DNA of 64,000 nt from Eulemur rufifrons (GCF_041146395.1 NC_090986.1:39840001-39904000); one strand, 5' to 3'; positions 23,686-36,040 are shown, counted from the first letter of the stretch. Notes: generated by a model from the letters alone, not told the origin. A program made the numbers and translations.

Positions 23686-24839
23686 TTTGCCAAAGTCCAT
23701 TCGCCTACGCTCCACTACCATCTAAAGTGGGCTCTATTTCCATTTGGCTTGATTGATCAAGGTAATTGGCCAAAGGAGATAAAACATAAATTGTAAAGCT
23801 GCCAATCTTGAATCACATAAACAAAAAATAATCCAGTTACTCAGCAGTTCCATAATGCTTTATTATATTTTCAAACAATGTTTGGCCATTAATCAATACA
23901 AACCATAGTTATAAACCATAAACAAAAACACAGAGACAAAAAGAATGAACATTTACAAAATTTACCCAACAAGTCAAAACCAGAGAAAATGACATGTTAA
24001 CATTATGGGTGAATGATCGTACTAAGTGAGCCACGCGCATTTTTGGTACAGAGTTGTATAACATAACACTCAGGTGGGAGAGGGACACCACAATCTGGAT
24101 TGGACCCTACTTCTTGGGTCCTTGTCCCCAAAATTCCACTGATGCTGGCTTACCTGGAGGTGGGAGGATGCCTGTCACTCTCCCTCCGGACACCCAGGGA
24201 CCGCCATTCTGACCCTCTCATACATCATTCCTTTTGATAATTAAATAGTTTATCCAACCTTGCTAAGCATTTGTTACACATGCCAATGTTTCACATAACC
24301 CCTGAATAAATCAATAATTGACACATACCCCACATCTTCCCCACTCCCATGGCCTAGCTGCCTCTGATCTCTGCCTTGTTCTGCTCCATTCACGTCAGCC
24401 TCTCTTCCCCCTCACACACAGTGAATGTCCCAGAGTGTCCTCCCTCCCCTCCCCTCCTCCTCCTTGGACTGCACCCACCCTTGTGTGTCCATCCAGTCCT
24501 ACCTCTGTCTAAACCTGCTCTTCTACCCCAGTGGTCCCCGTCAGCTTTTCCCAAACTTTTGTGCATTATCTTGAGTGAGACACATTCAGGAACACCCAGC
24601 AACCCAACAGCTTTGGCTTAGCATTTACCATACCCACCTCCCTCCTTTTTTTCAAATTTCAACCAAGATTTGCAATTTCGGTAGTGACTGAATCTTAATT
24701 TGAGGTAAGGAAATAACTTGTGGAATTTCAAAATAAAATTTTTTATCTTAACTAATAATAGCCTACTAGGAATGACATCTCTGAAAATTGATAATTAAGG
24801 TTTTCAATGAAAATACAGTGGAATCTGATCTTATTCATC
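23686..24839. other. Unassigned non-coding sequence
   Basis: It includes a C/T-rich block at 24400-24500 in which overlapping frames stay open only because of composition. I recognise no exon. Confidence 0.4.
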
Positions 24840-24995
24840 AAAGATATTGAGTGCCTCTCATGTCCTAGGGATAAAAAGGTGAAAAAAATATATTCCTGAA
24901 CTCAAAAAGTATACAGCCTACTAAGAGAGGTAAACATGCAAACTAAATGATAATGGCACAGTTGCTACAGTAAAGGCATGATTTAGGTAGAAGAA
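24840..24995. repeat. Ancient interspersed repeat fragment
   Basis: 'gtgcctctcatgtcctaggg' and 'cctgaactcaaaaagtatac', with 'gtaaacatgcaaactaaatg', follow the pattern of old repeats with 'tgccaggcactgtgctaggc'. Family not assigned. Confidence 0.4.
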
Positions 24996-25099
24996 AATGC
25001 AAAACATTTTGCTGCTTTGTCATAGCTCTACCAAGGTATTTATAAGGAGATACTAAAATTTTGTGTTTGTGTCTCTGTTTCTCCCTTCAGTTTATAGGT

Positions 25100-25212
25100 T
25101 TTGAGGAAACAAACTATATACTAGACATCTTTGATATCCCCAGCACCTAGAAAAATACTGTACCTTGCATATAGTAGTCACTCAATAAGTGTTGATCTGA
25201 ACTGAAATGAAC
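25100..25212 (+). mobile_element. L2 LINE 3' end
   Basis: 'atatccccagcacctagaaa', 'ccttgcatatagtagtcact' and CAATAAGTGTTGATCTGAA are the L2 terminus. Confidence 0.85.
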
Positions 25213-25371
25213 TGCATTATTAGTCTGCCTAGGGCAGGGGGAGGACTCATGGATGGATTTGCAGAGGAGGTAATATCTGAACTGGATCTTAAAAGATAAG
25301 TTGGAATTTTTCATGAAGATAATGGAATAGAACAGGATTTGTAAAATCAAAGGAGACATGAAATAATAATG

Positions 25372-25610
25372 GCAATAATAACAGCTAACATTTAATATTC
25401 CAGGAACTATGTTCAGCACGTATATGCATTGTCGCTGAATTCTTATACCAACAAGGTGACGTACTTACAATTTTTGCAGATGAGGAAACGGAGGCATATA
25501 GTGGCTAAGAAACAAAGTCACATGACAGGTAAATGGTGAAGCTGGGATTTAAATGCCCGGGACACATGATCCTCTGACTTCAAAGCCTGTGAACACTACA
25601 CAATCCTCCA
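25372..25610 (-). mobile_element. MIR SINE, near full length, antisense
   Basis: 'aataataacagctaacattt', 'tgttcagcacgtatatgcat', 'tgcagatgaggaaacggagg', 'gtcacatgacaggtaaatgg' and 'cctctgacttcaaagcctgt' run in reverse MIR order. Confidence 0.88.
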
Positions 25611-26387
25611 GAATTGAGCCATCTCCAGTATCCCAAGCAACCCAGCACTATGGTCACCTGTTGTCTCATTGCCCCTCACAGTGGGCATCCATCTGTGCTT
25701 TCTACTCTTGTGATTCTACCACTTTCATGACACGACTTCCCTATCTCCCAGCAGAGAAGATGAGATGGTTTTTGAAACAATAGCCCACCATCTCCTCAGC
25801 CTGTCAGCACTTGAATAAACCACCTTTCCTTCACGGACACTCACCTCTCACGTCTGGCTCTTGGGTGCTGGGCAGCTGAACCTGTGTTTGACAACGAATC
25901 CACTTTGGCTTCTGTCTCTTTTCTAAGCCAGGTGCTCTAGGCTCCTATAGCTAAATGAGCCACAGACACCCTTCCAATGAATTCCCTATTGTGGGTAAAT
26001 TAGCCAGAATCATTTTCTATTGCTTGCAACCGGAACCCAAATAGGACTCAAGCACTATATAGTTTAGGCTCTCATATCCGAGCTGCCTTTAGCGAAGGCC
26101 TTTACATCTGCTGTCTTTGGCCAGGGCCCTTATCAATAATCCAATGGCACGAGGCCAGGGTGGCAGAGTCCTAGAACCAAAATCATGGCAGCTTCTCTCC
26201 AAGGAGCCACTTGTGGCTCCTGTGTTCTAGAGGGAGCTGGGGGTTGTTACTCAGAACCTTATAGACCCCGAGTCAATACTCTGGGAGAGATCGCATCATG
26301 TTCATATGCTGAGGGGAGTAAGTCTCTCCTCTTCAGGGGAGACTGAAGATATACGAGAGAGAAGAGAAAGGATGGGAGAAGAGCTCT
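25611..26387. other. Unassigned non-coding sequence
   Basis: At 25990-26045 the text 'aaattagccagaatcatttt' and 'attgcttgcaaccggaaccc' resembles the 3' end of an old MaLR-like LTR, but the rest is not clear. A purine-rich stretch begins near 26300. Confidence 0.4.
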
Positions 26388-26410
26388 GGGGAAATGGGAG
26401 TGGGGGGGGG
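26388..26410 (+). other. G-quadruplex-capable G tract
   Basis: GGGG, AAAT, GGG, AGT, then nine G. This satisfies the G3+N1-7 pattern on the + strand within a purine-rich block (26300-26450). No promoter feature accompanies it. Confidence 0.7.
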
Positions 26411-28087
26411 AGATTGGTCTTAGAAAATAAGAGGAACAAAACAGTAAGAGGAGTCTCCTCGTCTCACCCCTACCCCACCTGCTCTTAAGAAAGGAGGTAA
26501 CAGTGAGATTGCAAAGGTGAGGAAGTCGATTGAGTAGAAGGAATTCAAAAGAGTTATTGTAGATGGATTCTGCTTCCTCTGTGAGGTAAGAGCCAAGATC
26601 AGCAGCTGACAGTGAGTGTGGGGAGTTGGGAAGGACTTGCAGGGACGGGGAAGACTTGGAAAAGCCACAGTGAGAAACAGGAGAGGGAGCCTGCTGAGAC
26701 TGGCAAAAGGACTGTTGAGCTGCACTGAGGCAACTGTTTCTATTTGCGTTTGCTAATAGCAGTTAGCCACTCCATGGACAGTTTTTGAACAAAGACTCAG
26801 ACAAAGGAGGACACAAACCTTCCTTGAAACTTTTTCAGTGCAAAAGCAGGGACTGGCAAACTCTGGCAAATTACACAGAACAGAAAAACCTTTCACCTAG
26901 CTTTTCCATTTTGCAATTTTACAGCTTTGGACCTTTTCAGAGTGATTTCCTCTGCCTGTCCAGAAGGTAATAATTATTGAGCTAAAAAAAGTTGGAGACA
27001 ATAGAAATTTGTTCTTAAGGAATCTGGATTTTGTCTGATTCAGTTCTTGTTGGGATTAAGAGGTTGATCCACTTTGTATACAAAAGTATGAAAGAAAAAT
27101 TAGACAAAAGACTTTTAGGGCCCTTAAAGAAGTATTAAACAAACTTATTTAAAGTGGTCTTTCTTATTATTGGTGAAAAACGTAATCACTAAAACAGCTC
27201 TTGTTGGAATTCAAATAGACGATGAAAAGCTCTCTAAAGTCTGAGGAATAACATGGCTTGGGCGTGGCTATGTTTGGTGATTCAGTGTGCGGAATTAATT
27301 CTTAAAATGTCCTTCCTGCTGGTTCTGGTAAGCAATTGAACTGATACATAAATTGTAGATTTCACTTTAGATTGCCAGTTAGATTCATGAAGTAAAAATG
27401 CGCTTCTGACATGTTATAAGAAAATGAACAACTGCCCTGCATCAGCTGGCATGTCCTAAAAGAAGACAGCATCTGGATCAAATTCAACATGCAATTTTAG
27501 CTTTTGTGGCATTTTGAATAAAAATAGTTGGCTGAACAACTACCTATTTAAATTATTGAAAGCTGGTGATTACAAATAAGCCTCCTGGCTGATAATTAGA
27601 GTAACAGTAGAAATCATTCAGCATACGGAGAGGTTGGATAGGATTCCAGAAGTAGTTTTCCCTTAAATGGAGTGGTGCAGACAAAAGCAATTTGTTCTTC
27701 AAAGAATGAGTATTCTTAAACTATTGCATTCACTCATGGAGGCTGCACACTCATGAGTTAATTTACTTAACACTTCATAGGTTTGAGGTTTTCAAAGTGT
27801 AGCAAGGATGAAGCAAAATAGAAATTAAAAGTCATCATTCTCTTGTTCTTTTCGAGCATAAAAGCATCATATTCTTAAAAGATGACTCGCAGGCACATAC
27901 GTTTTTATTTGAGACACAACACAGTAAAGAAACAAAGATAAATTCCTTTTGAAACATAATGTGATTGAAAACAGCCACTAGAGGACAGTCAGAACACTGG
28001 GGATGTTGCAAGGCAAGTCCTTAGATCAGAACCTTAAAATGAAAGCTGTTTTGCAGGATTTTAAAAGCATTTGATTGTTTAGCAAAT
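26411..28087. other. Repeat-poor sequence without recognised element
   Basis: No transposon fragment, exon or simple repeat is evident through about 1.7 kb, which is unusual for this window. Several TAAT-containing stretches occur at 27540-27640. No open frame stands out. Confidence 0.45.
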
Positions 28088-28138
28088 GAGAGGAGAGAAA
28101 GAGAGAGAGAGAGAGAAGGAGAAAGAGAAAGAAGAAAG
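28088..28138. repeat. (GA)n purine microsatellite
   Basis: GA units with AAG interruptions. Confidence 0.9.
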
Positions 28139-28396
28139 TATCTTTTGATCCCATTAATGTAACACTAACGGAACAGAATTACCATGTCTGCCCTAGTGCC
28201 TTCAGGACGACAGTTGTAGGACAGTGATTCAGCACATATGATGTAATGAGGTCAGTCTCCCAATTCACTCTGTGACTTAACCTTGCCTACAAAATGGCAA
28301 AAGATCCAGGAGGCTGGGCAACCATAACACAACAAAACATAAATCACTGGCATACGACCTTATGGAACATTCAGAGGCAGCTGTATTGGTAGGTTG
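28139..28396. other. Unassigned sequence between two complementary microsatellites
   Basis: No repeat family recognised; balanced composition. Confidence 0.4.
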
Positions 28397-28397
28397 T

Positions 28398-28434
<37 letters not shown>
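28397..28434. repeat. (TC)n(TG)n compound microsatellite
   Basis: About 14 TC units followed by about 5 TG units. The TC part is complementary to the GA tract 260 bp upstream. Confidence 0.95.
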
Positions 28435-28887
28435 TTAATGTAAGCTATGTCTTTTTAGATCGTGAAGTCAGAATTATTACTTTTTTTTTTTTTAATTCCC
28501 ACAGCTCCATTTAACCCACGCTATTTGTGGGAGGTGAGAAAGAAATGACTCACATGATTGCTAAAATGCTTGTGAAAATGCAGATAAAATGGTGACAGAC
28601 ATTGAAGCATTCAGCTCCGATTCTTTAAAAATCTTTCCAAAAAGAGAATCAGGCTGAAGGTACAATCAAAAATTAATTCTAAGCCCTAGGTAGAATATTA
28701 GACCTTAAAGCTAAAAAGTATATTAAGGTCCTTAGCATATAATGTTTTCTATTATATTATTTGCATAATTTTGCTCTTAGCCATTTTAAAGCGGAAAAAA
28801 TCTGTATACTGTGATAGTGCATCAAGAAGCATTTTTCAAATCAGCTACCGCTGAACTGACTGTTGAAAGGTGAGTATGTCAGATTTC
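28435..28887. other. Unassigned sequence
   Basis: It contains a T run near 28483 and a perfect AP-1 type heptamer TGACTCA at 28546-28552. A single short motif is no proof of function. Confidence 0.4.
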
Positions 28888-29459
28888 AGTCTGAAACTGT
28901 CGGTTCTTGGCGTGCCCACGGCAGAAGAATGACCAGACATGCCAAAGTTAGTTAAGCATGAAAATGACGTTTATTGAGGAGAGAAAAATAGGATTATAGG
29001 GCAAGAGCCAGATATAGGTTTACAGAGCATGATACAGATACCACAGACGACAGGACCCATTGTCGCAGCAAAAGGAGAGCAAAGGGAAGGGCACAGAGAG
29101 AGGATTGGTTATGGTCTGCGTCTTGTTTTATAGTGCCCAGATAGGGACCTCCCTCATGGTTCAGATGTCACCATGGAACCACTTTGATTGGACAGTTGGG
29201 AGTCACATGACCTGAGCCTTAGCTATGCATGCAGGTTCTAGGTCACATCCAGACTCTGTGGCACTTATGCTGCCTGGCCCCTGGGCTAGAGTCCTCTGCA
29301 TTCTTTTTGCAGCTGGCATGCCAAGTTCTGATTGCAGATTCGTAGGGTATTTCCTCTTTCCCCAGGTATGAAGAATTAGGGTGGGGCAGGACCAAGATGG
29401 GGCAATAGCACCCACTTTTGTCCCTAGGAGACCTGGAATCCCTCACTATCTACCTAACA
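28888..29459 (-). mobile_element. ERV solo LTR, antisense (group B, copy 1)
   Basis: It is clearly related to 48775-49364 along its length: TGTCGGTTCTTGG start, 'gaatgaccagacatgcc', TTTATTGAGGAGAGAAA, 'cagatgtcaccatgg' and 'ccctcactatctacctaaca'. On the minus strand it has a TATA-like CTATAAAA (29126-29133) and AATAAA (28970-28975) in the order of U3 and R, and starts with TGTTAGG. No clear target-site duplication is seen. No internal region adjoins. Confidence 0.85.
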
Positions 29460-31349
29460 GTTATGGATATAATTTGCAAATGTTAAAAGCAACTGAAGAA
29501 TCTTAGGGATTTCAGGCATACGTATAATGAATAAAAACAGAAGTCAGGGCCAACACCTTTTGATTTTCTGGAGCAGATCTCTGACAGCCAGTGCTGTGAT
29601 TTCCATGGATGGCACCTAGTTCCTTGAAAGAAAAGGTTTTAGACACTCAAGCTTAGACAATAATGAGAAACAACCATGTCTTTGTTCCTTCACAGTAAAA
29701 TGACTCAACTTGTTGATAGTAAAAAGGAATAAATGTGATATTTAAGTCCATGACAGTTTCTCCACTATCTGTCTAAAACATAGCTGTAATTAATTTATTG
29801 AACATATTTACTCATATATTTTTGTCAATAAAGACATATTTTTTCATATGAGCCCATAGAAAAGCAAACCATGTGATCTACTGTAAAAATCCTATGATTC
29901 TTCTCACCACATTTTATTCTAACCTCTTCTCTAATATTAATACTTTATGTGACTTGGATTTGCCTTTTTTTCCCCTGCTTCCGTAAAAGAAGATTTGCAT
30001 GGGAGCAATAGAATCAGGCAAGCCTAAAATATTTGGCTACTGGATTCACTAGGGTCGTTCTACTTACTGTAAGAGATAAGGAAACCTGAATTAGCAATTC
30101 CTAAGCTTCCTAAGAGGTCTTCACAAGCTGCAGTGGTTCTGAGAGCCAAAGCATTTTTGTATGCCTAGTTCTAATTCAGACAAAGAACCCAGACTATACT
30201 ATGTTACTTCCAAGACAAGATATAAAATAAATTAGTCATATGCAAAGGTAAAAGTTCAGATCCTAAAGTCCTGCAAGTGAGAGATGCTTTGGGGCCCAGT
30301 TAAAATGAACAGTAGAATATATTCTAGAGATTTTTAGAGAGATGTACACCCCTATAGTTTCTAATTGTACCTTTCAGATGGCCCTGACCATTTTATATTA
30401 TAATAAAAAGCACGGCCATGTTTCACACATTCCTCAATTGCCCAGGACTACCTTGTTTATTTGTAATTTAATAAATGGTGACTGAGTGAATGAAATTGCG
30501 ATGTTGAAGTTAAGCAAGGGATGAGGCTCATCCAATGCACTTCCCTGAGCACTTTTCTTCTAATGCAATTCAATCCTCTATCCAGCAGCAAGACCCAGAG
30601 CTTCATATATAGCTTTCCACTTGTTCAGTGCTGCCACAGACTATCTCCACCAGATGTTCCAGCTGCTCAGCCTCTTGGCCAATGATAGTCAACCTTGAGG
30701 TTCCTGGACATTGCTGGACAATGTTAACTGATATTCCTCAACAGGACATATTGACTAGGTCATGCCCAGCACAGCATCTCTCACGTTGGAGATCCATACA
30801 AAAGGAAGGAAGGACATACTAGATGAAAAAACATTAAGCTTAGTTTCTTGCATATAGGCAGACTGCTAATTCAGGCCACTTGTTCTATTGTGAGCCCTTT
30901 CTGTCTCTTCCAGCTTCACACTCAATAATGCCATTTGAATAGCCCATGTAGCTCTTGTGATGATAGTTTTGTAAAGTTGGATGTTTTAGGAAAAAGTTGA
31001 TTTCTTTGATCTCTAATCTGGTTTGGAGTTGTTTCTACTTATTCTCTCCAGAATCTACCATTCTTCTGAAACTCCTCCATGTCATAGTGTCAGGCACCCA
31101 TACTACCCCTGTACTAGGAGTGAATCCTGCTTGGAGTGAACACTGATGAATGGAGGGATGAGCTAGTATAACTAAAAGAAAATACAAATTATTAAACCTG
31201 ATGCCAAAACGAACAATGAAATGAAATTCTGCTTGTTTATTTTTTCACAGTTGGGAGGAAAACCTTAAAATTTAATGCAATAAATTACTATAAAACAAGA
31301 CCAAATGGTCATAAAAATAAGTTTGGGGGTATTTATGTCCTAAGTATGG
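29460..31349. other. Unassigned non-coding sequence
   Basis: No named element. The 64-codon frame at 30628-30822 has no family resemblance. Confidence 0.4.
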
Positions 31350-31460
31350 TTTTTCCTTTCTTTTTTCTTTCCTTCCCTCCTTCCTTCCTTCCTTCCTTCT
31401 TTCCTTCCTTCCTTCCTTCCTTTCTTCCTTCTTTCTTTCCTTCTTTTCCTCTCTTTCATT
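31350..31460. repeat. (TTCC)n microsatellite
   Basis: Polypyrimidine on the + strand, mainly TTCC with TTTC and CCTC interruptions. The minus strand is (GGAA)n and keeps an open frame of KERRKEGR type only because of the repeat. Confidence 0.97.
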
Positions 31461-31919
31461 TGTTCATTCATTTTTTCATGATTACACATGGAAGTACATA
31501 AAACAAAGAGGTTTTTTTCTTCTTTTGAAAAATGAAATGCAAGAGAAATGAGAAGGGTTAAAAATCCTTGCAAAAATGACAAAAATGTGACTGAACCATC
31601 TTTAATGTATGCTGTAATACCATTGATTGTTTAGCCCTGGAAAAATTTTAATATATTGGCAGAGTTGTAATTCTTGTACAACTGTGTATTTTTAAGCTTC
31701 AATATACTTTTATATATTTAAATTTATTTCCATAACTCAGTATATCAAAGTGTTATGGTTTCCAGGCTGTAAGAATCTTTGAGAACTTTGTATATACTCT
31801 TTAAGGCTCTGATAATTTTTCTTAACATTTTAGCAATCATTTCATTAATAGGGGGGAGATTTTCCCATGGCATTTGTGCCCACAACTAGTTAGTAATTCA
31901 CCAAATTATTTTTTCTTTC
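31461..31919. other. Unassigned A/T-rich sequence
   Basis: Nothing recognised. Confidence 0.4.
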
Positions 31920-32225
31920 TCCCCAAGAACACTGGTGGACAACACGCTATAGTTGCCTTTCTAGTTGGTTGTAGCCTTGTGACTGGTGTTGGTCGATGGA
32001 ATCTGAACAGGAATGATGGATACTACTTCCAGGTCTACCCCATGACTCCCTCCCACCCACAAGTCTTTCTCTCTTATTTCCTCTTGCACCCACTGAATGG
32101 AAAATTCTAAGGATCAAGGGAAGGATCTAGAGCTTAAATTGCTGCTTGGAGGAAAGCTGCCAAGTAGAGTCAGCCAATCAAGTTAAGCCTGTAATACAAG
32201 TGACAAATAAACTTTTATTGGATTT
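31920..32225 (+). repeat. Ancient LTR-like repeat, same suspected family as 12895-13285
   Basis: 'agccttgtgactggtgttgg', 'tcgatggaatctgaacagga', 'gatactacttccaggtctac' and 'acaaataaacttttattgga' follow the same order as the copy at 12.9 kb. Family name not certain. Confidence 0.45.
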
Positions 32226-33579
32226 TTAATCCAAATTTTAAACTTGAAAATTTTGAAATTCTGCATTATAGTATTTGGCCTGTGCCAACTAATATACAAG
32301 TCTAAGAAAACTGATGTTATTCTAAAGATCTTCACAATTTCAGCTGGAATGGGAAAACCAAGTTGCTGGGAATGGATGTGAATGTAAAGGCCCACTGTTT
32401 TCTCCGAATCAGTCATCCATGAGACACCACACTAAAGTGAGATAGCTGTGCCAAAGATACTGTGAATACTCAATTCAAAAAACATTTAGAGAGCATAAAC
32501 TATGTGCCAGAAACCAACATGGAGAGTGTTCCTCTAGTCAATCACTAGATGGGAGTGGTTGACAGCTCTTAACAAATGAGTAGAGACCCAGAGAACAACA
32601 CAGCTTAATAAAATAATTAAAGGGATGAGTAGGGAGAAACAAACCAGGTATGAAGAAATGGGGGAGAGAGTGGGAGGGACATGAGAAGAAGGAGGTATAC
32701 AATGTAGTCAGGAAGCAGGGCTTGGAGAGACTTCTTGAGGTACCCCGGAGTTCTCTCTAGGGACCTTGAGGTCCTGCCCAGGGATGGAGAGGAAATAGTA
32801 AAAAGCACCAAACTTGGATCTGATACCTTCAGCCATCTCTTCATCATTCCCCATCTTCTTTAATCTTCCCTCATAAATCTTATTTTCTAGTCATTTAATT
32901 ATCATTTCATTCCTTGGCTCTCTTTTCAAATAGTTAGGTTATTTCCTGGGTTTGCATAGGCAATTTGAATTATAGTCCCCTGAACTGAAAATAACCTAAA
33001 AGGCTGGCCAGGGAAGCACTTCCCTAGCCTTGTCTGGGCCATGCTCCACAGTTATGCTCCAAGGTACACCCCAGGGATCTGGTCAGAGTCTTAAGGGGAC
33101 TTGTCACACCAACCAAACAATGGTAACTTCTGGATCTTTTTCTGCCAGTTAGCCACAGATCATGATGTAATACCTTGCATTTCTATACAGAACTCTTAGT
33201 ACGATACAGGAAAAAAAAAAAAATCTTGCCCTAATTTTTGCGATCCTCTGAAATTGGCTGCCACTGAGCAAGGTTGAGCAATCTATTTCTCTGAAGGGAA
33301 CACCCATTTTTCTGGGAAAATTTAGGCACATTCCTTCCTAGAAGAGAATGGAAAGACTAAGTGGCCTTTGGCAGAATTTTGAGACCTAATTATCTAAGAA
33401 AATGACATTTCACAATGATGATATGGTATGGCAGTGACAATTTTGACTTGATGTTGCCTGCTATCTCCAAAAGATTCAGTCCCCTTGCACGTATTATCAT
33501 TCACCCCTGAGAACTCAGTTTGCTAACAGCCTCATTTGCAGAGCCAGGTAAACTGTTTTGTTCAAAGCTTCCCAGAGTA
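32226..33579. other. Unassigned non-coding sequence
   Basis: No named repeat or exon recognised. It includes an A13 run near 33210. Confidence 0.4.
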
Positions 33580-33770
33580 TTGTAGGTCTACATTGGTGCT
33601 TTTGTTCAAAAGATAACTAAACTGAGACAGGAATCCCAGTTTTATCTTTTTTGAGTTACAGGGCCTTGAGCAGGCTAGGGGACTCTGCCCTCCAGTTTTT
33701 TATTTATAAAGTGAGAGTTGGGTGGCTGGACAAGGGTCCCTTCTCCTTTACCCTTTTGACTCATATCATG
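33580..33770 (+). mobile_element. MIR-like SINE fragment
   Basis: 'caggaatcccagttttatct', 'gttacagggccttgagcagg' and 'ttttttatttataaagtgag' keep MIR order but are diverged. Confidence 0.55.
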
Positions 33771-33844
33771 CTAGCCAGTGGGCCAAGACAGATCTCTTTG
33801 TTTCTATCTTTATCCTTAGTGAAGGAGGGTCTTTTAGCATAATA

Positions 33845-34105
33845 TCAAGACCTTTCCTGACCTCCCAATCTAAAGTAAACATTCAATAATTCTGTATCAC
33901 ATTGCCCTGGTTCATTTTTTTCATAGAATTCATCACTACCTGAAGTCATTTTTTTAAAAAATGTATTGGTTCACTTGTCAACCGTCTGTACCCCCCATAC
34001 ATACACACATAAGTTCCATGAGCACATGATCCTTGTCTACTTGTCCACCACTGCATAGCATGGTATCTAGCACATAGTAATTGCTTAAGTAAATGAATAA
34101 GAAAG
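33845..34105 (+). mobile_element. L2 LINE 3' end
   Basis: 'agacctttcctgacctccca', 'atctaaagtaaacattc', 'catagaattcatcactacct', 'agttccatgagcacatgatc' and 'tctagcacatagtaattgct' give a nearly complete L2 tail. Confidence 0.88.
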
Positions 34106-34564
34106 TGAATAAATCCAATACACACTGTGAGAAGTGATCAATATTAGGTTCTATTGGTCTTAGCATGCTTCCCAAGAATGGGAAGATCTAGTGCAAAGAG
34201 AACTTATCAGTTTATCACAAAGGCAAGACTGAAGGGGAGAGCAGAGGGTAAGGTAGAGATGAGTATGGGATGGAAGTAGACCAAGGAGAAGGGATTTCTA
34301 TGAACCTCTGCTGAGAGTGAACTTGGCAGTGACTGGAAAGCAACCAAGGGGTGCATTATAGAAACATTTGCACTTTCCTTTGTCCTTCAAGGGTATCCCT
34401 AACAGACATTGGTAAGCCTGGGGCCATGTTTGTTCGGCTTTCTAGCCATTTGGAATGTGTTACAACTGTGATATTTATCTCCTCCTACTGGTTTTGTGAG
34501 GATTAAAATGGATTAAAGTGTATAATGGCCTTAGCACCCTGATACAGAGCAAGAAGTAGCCTTG
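34106..34564. other. Unassigned sequence
   Basis: Nothing recognised. Confidence 0.4.
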
Positions 34565-36040
34565 ATTCCTTAGATCCCTCCTCTCCTCCTCATTCCCATC
34601 AACATTTAGACATAGAGCTCTTAGCTCCTGTCTTTGAAATAATCTCTTTGTCTCTGCATCTATCTCTATTTGCTTCTCTGCTCCCCTTCACATCCAAGCT
34701 TCCAAAAGAACTCCCCTCCCTCACTGGTTTGCCTACCATAACCCAGTTACAGAAACTGCTCATGCCAAGGCCACCAATGACTTCCCTGTCATCAAAAACA
34801 AGGAGCACATTCATAACCCCTCCCTCTTACTTCTTTGTAGCATTCAACATTCTTGAGCTCTCACTTCTTGAAACCCCTTTCTCCTGGATTTTTTTACATC
34901 ACACTCATCAAGGTCCTCTCTTACTGGTCTGGCCACTCTCTCTTACTCCCCATTGCTGAATTTCCTCTTCTACTTAATTTTTAAATGTTGAAATTTCTTA
35001 AGACTCAGCCTCTGTCTTTCTTCTCTATCTTCATTCTTTAAGTAGTAGTCTCATCCATTCCCATGCTTTAAATCCATCTATATGACAACTCCCAAATTAG
35101 TATTCTGAAAATCTGTGTCTTAACTCCAGATCTATCTCTCTAAATGTCTACTTGACAAGTTCATTTGGATATTCTACAGATACCACAAACTTTACACATC
35201 CAAAACCAGACTCTTGGTCTCCTCTGGCCCCAGCCCAAACCAACATGTTCTTCTTCCAGTTTTTTTCATCTTGGTAAGTGATACCTCCATTCACCTGGAA
35301 CACAGGAAGTCTCTCCCTCAACTATTGTGACCAAATCATTACTAAGCCCTGCCAATCTTTTCTCCAAATTGTATTTTGGATCTATCGCTTTCTCTTCATC
35401 TCCACTTCCTTTATTCTGGTTTATACTTCCATCATCTCTCATCTGAAAAAGTTTTCTTCCTTCCAGTTTTGCCCAACTCCAATTCATTCTTAGAATTCCT
35501 ATCCTATCCAGATTGATCATTTAAAAATTAAATTTGATCGTATCATTCCCCAGCAAATAGAATAGAATTTGTCTTTTCCATGGCCTGCTTAGCATAATCT
35601 AGCCTCTGCCTAATTCCAAAGCTCAGTTCCTTATCCCTTGTCATGCACCAAGCATGTGGTCTTCTTCCACCTCTACAATTGCCAAGATCTTTCCTTCCCT
35701 TGCACCTTGGCACAACCTGTTTCTTCTATGTGGAATGTTTTCCCCATCCTCTTCATCTACTGACTCCTCGTAACTCTTCAGGTCTCCATTCAAATATTTT
35801 CCTGATTCACCAATATAAACTAAATATGCCCATATTTTTTCCTGCACTCTGTTCTTTTCTTTCACATCATTTAACACAATTTGTAATTATACAGCTGCAC
35901 ACGTGACATCCAGTATCTGTCTCTGCAACACGACAGCCAGGACTATATATGTTTTTCTCATTATTGTCTATCCAGCACCTTGCACACACTTGGAACATAA
36001 TGTGCATATATCAAATATTTGTTTAATGAAAGAATATCAT
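34565..36040 (+). mobile_element. Long L2 LINE relic with reverse-transcriptase remnants
   Basis: About 1.5 kb of L2-clade sequence in order. The decayed reverse-transcriptase part (34565-35000) is read in a frame giving FVAFNILELSLLETPFSWIF, where intact L2 has a DLSAAFDT..-type block. It continues 'catctatatgacaactccca', 'acatccaaaaccagactctt' and 'tctcatctgaaaaag'. The tail runs from 'catggcctgcttagcataat' and 'tatgtggaatgttttcccca' to 'attgtctatccagcaccttg' and the AATATTTGTTTAATGAAAGAAT end. Many stops and indels; not functional. I assign it to L2 by text recognition; another CR1-clade LINE is the alternative. Confidence 0.8.

Noticed and set aside
23845..24140. Possible processed mRNA 3' end on the minus strand (AATAAA at 23859-23864)
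   Set aside because: No poly(T) follows, no upstream coding similarity and no target-site duplication were seen; a lone AATAAA is common in A/T-rich DNA.
24390..24621. Overlapping proline-rich frames on both strands
   Set aside because: C/T-rich composition keeps several frames open at once, so they carry no coding evidence.
31340..31582. Lysine/arginine/glutamate-rich minus frame
   Set aside because: Translation of the (GGAA)n strand of a microsatellite.
34648..34959. 103-codon plus-strand frame
   Set aside because: It is the decayed reverse-transcriptase part of an L2 LINE, not a host gene.
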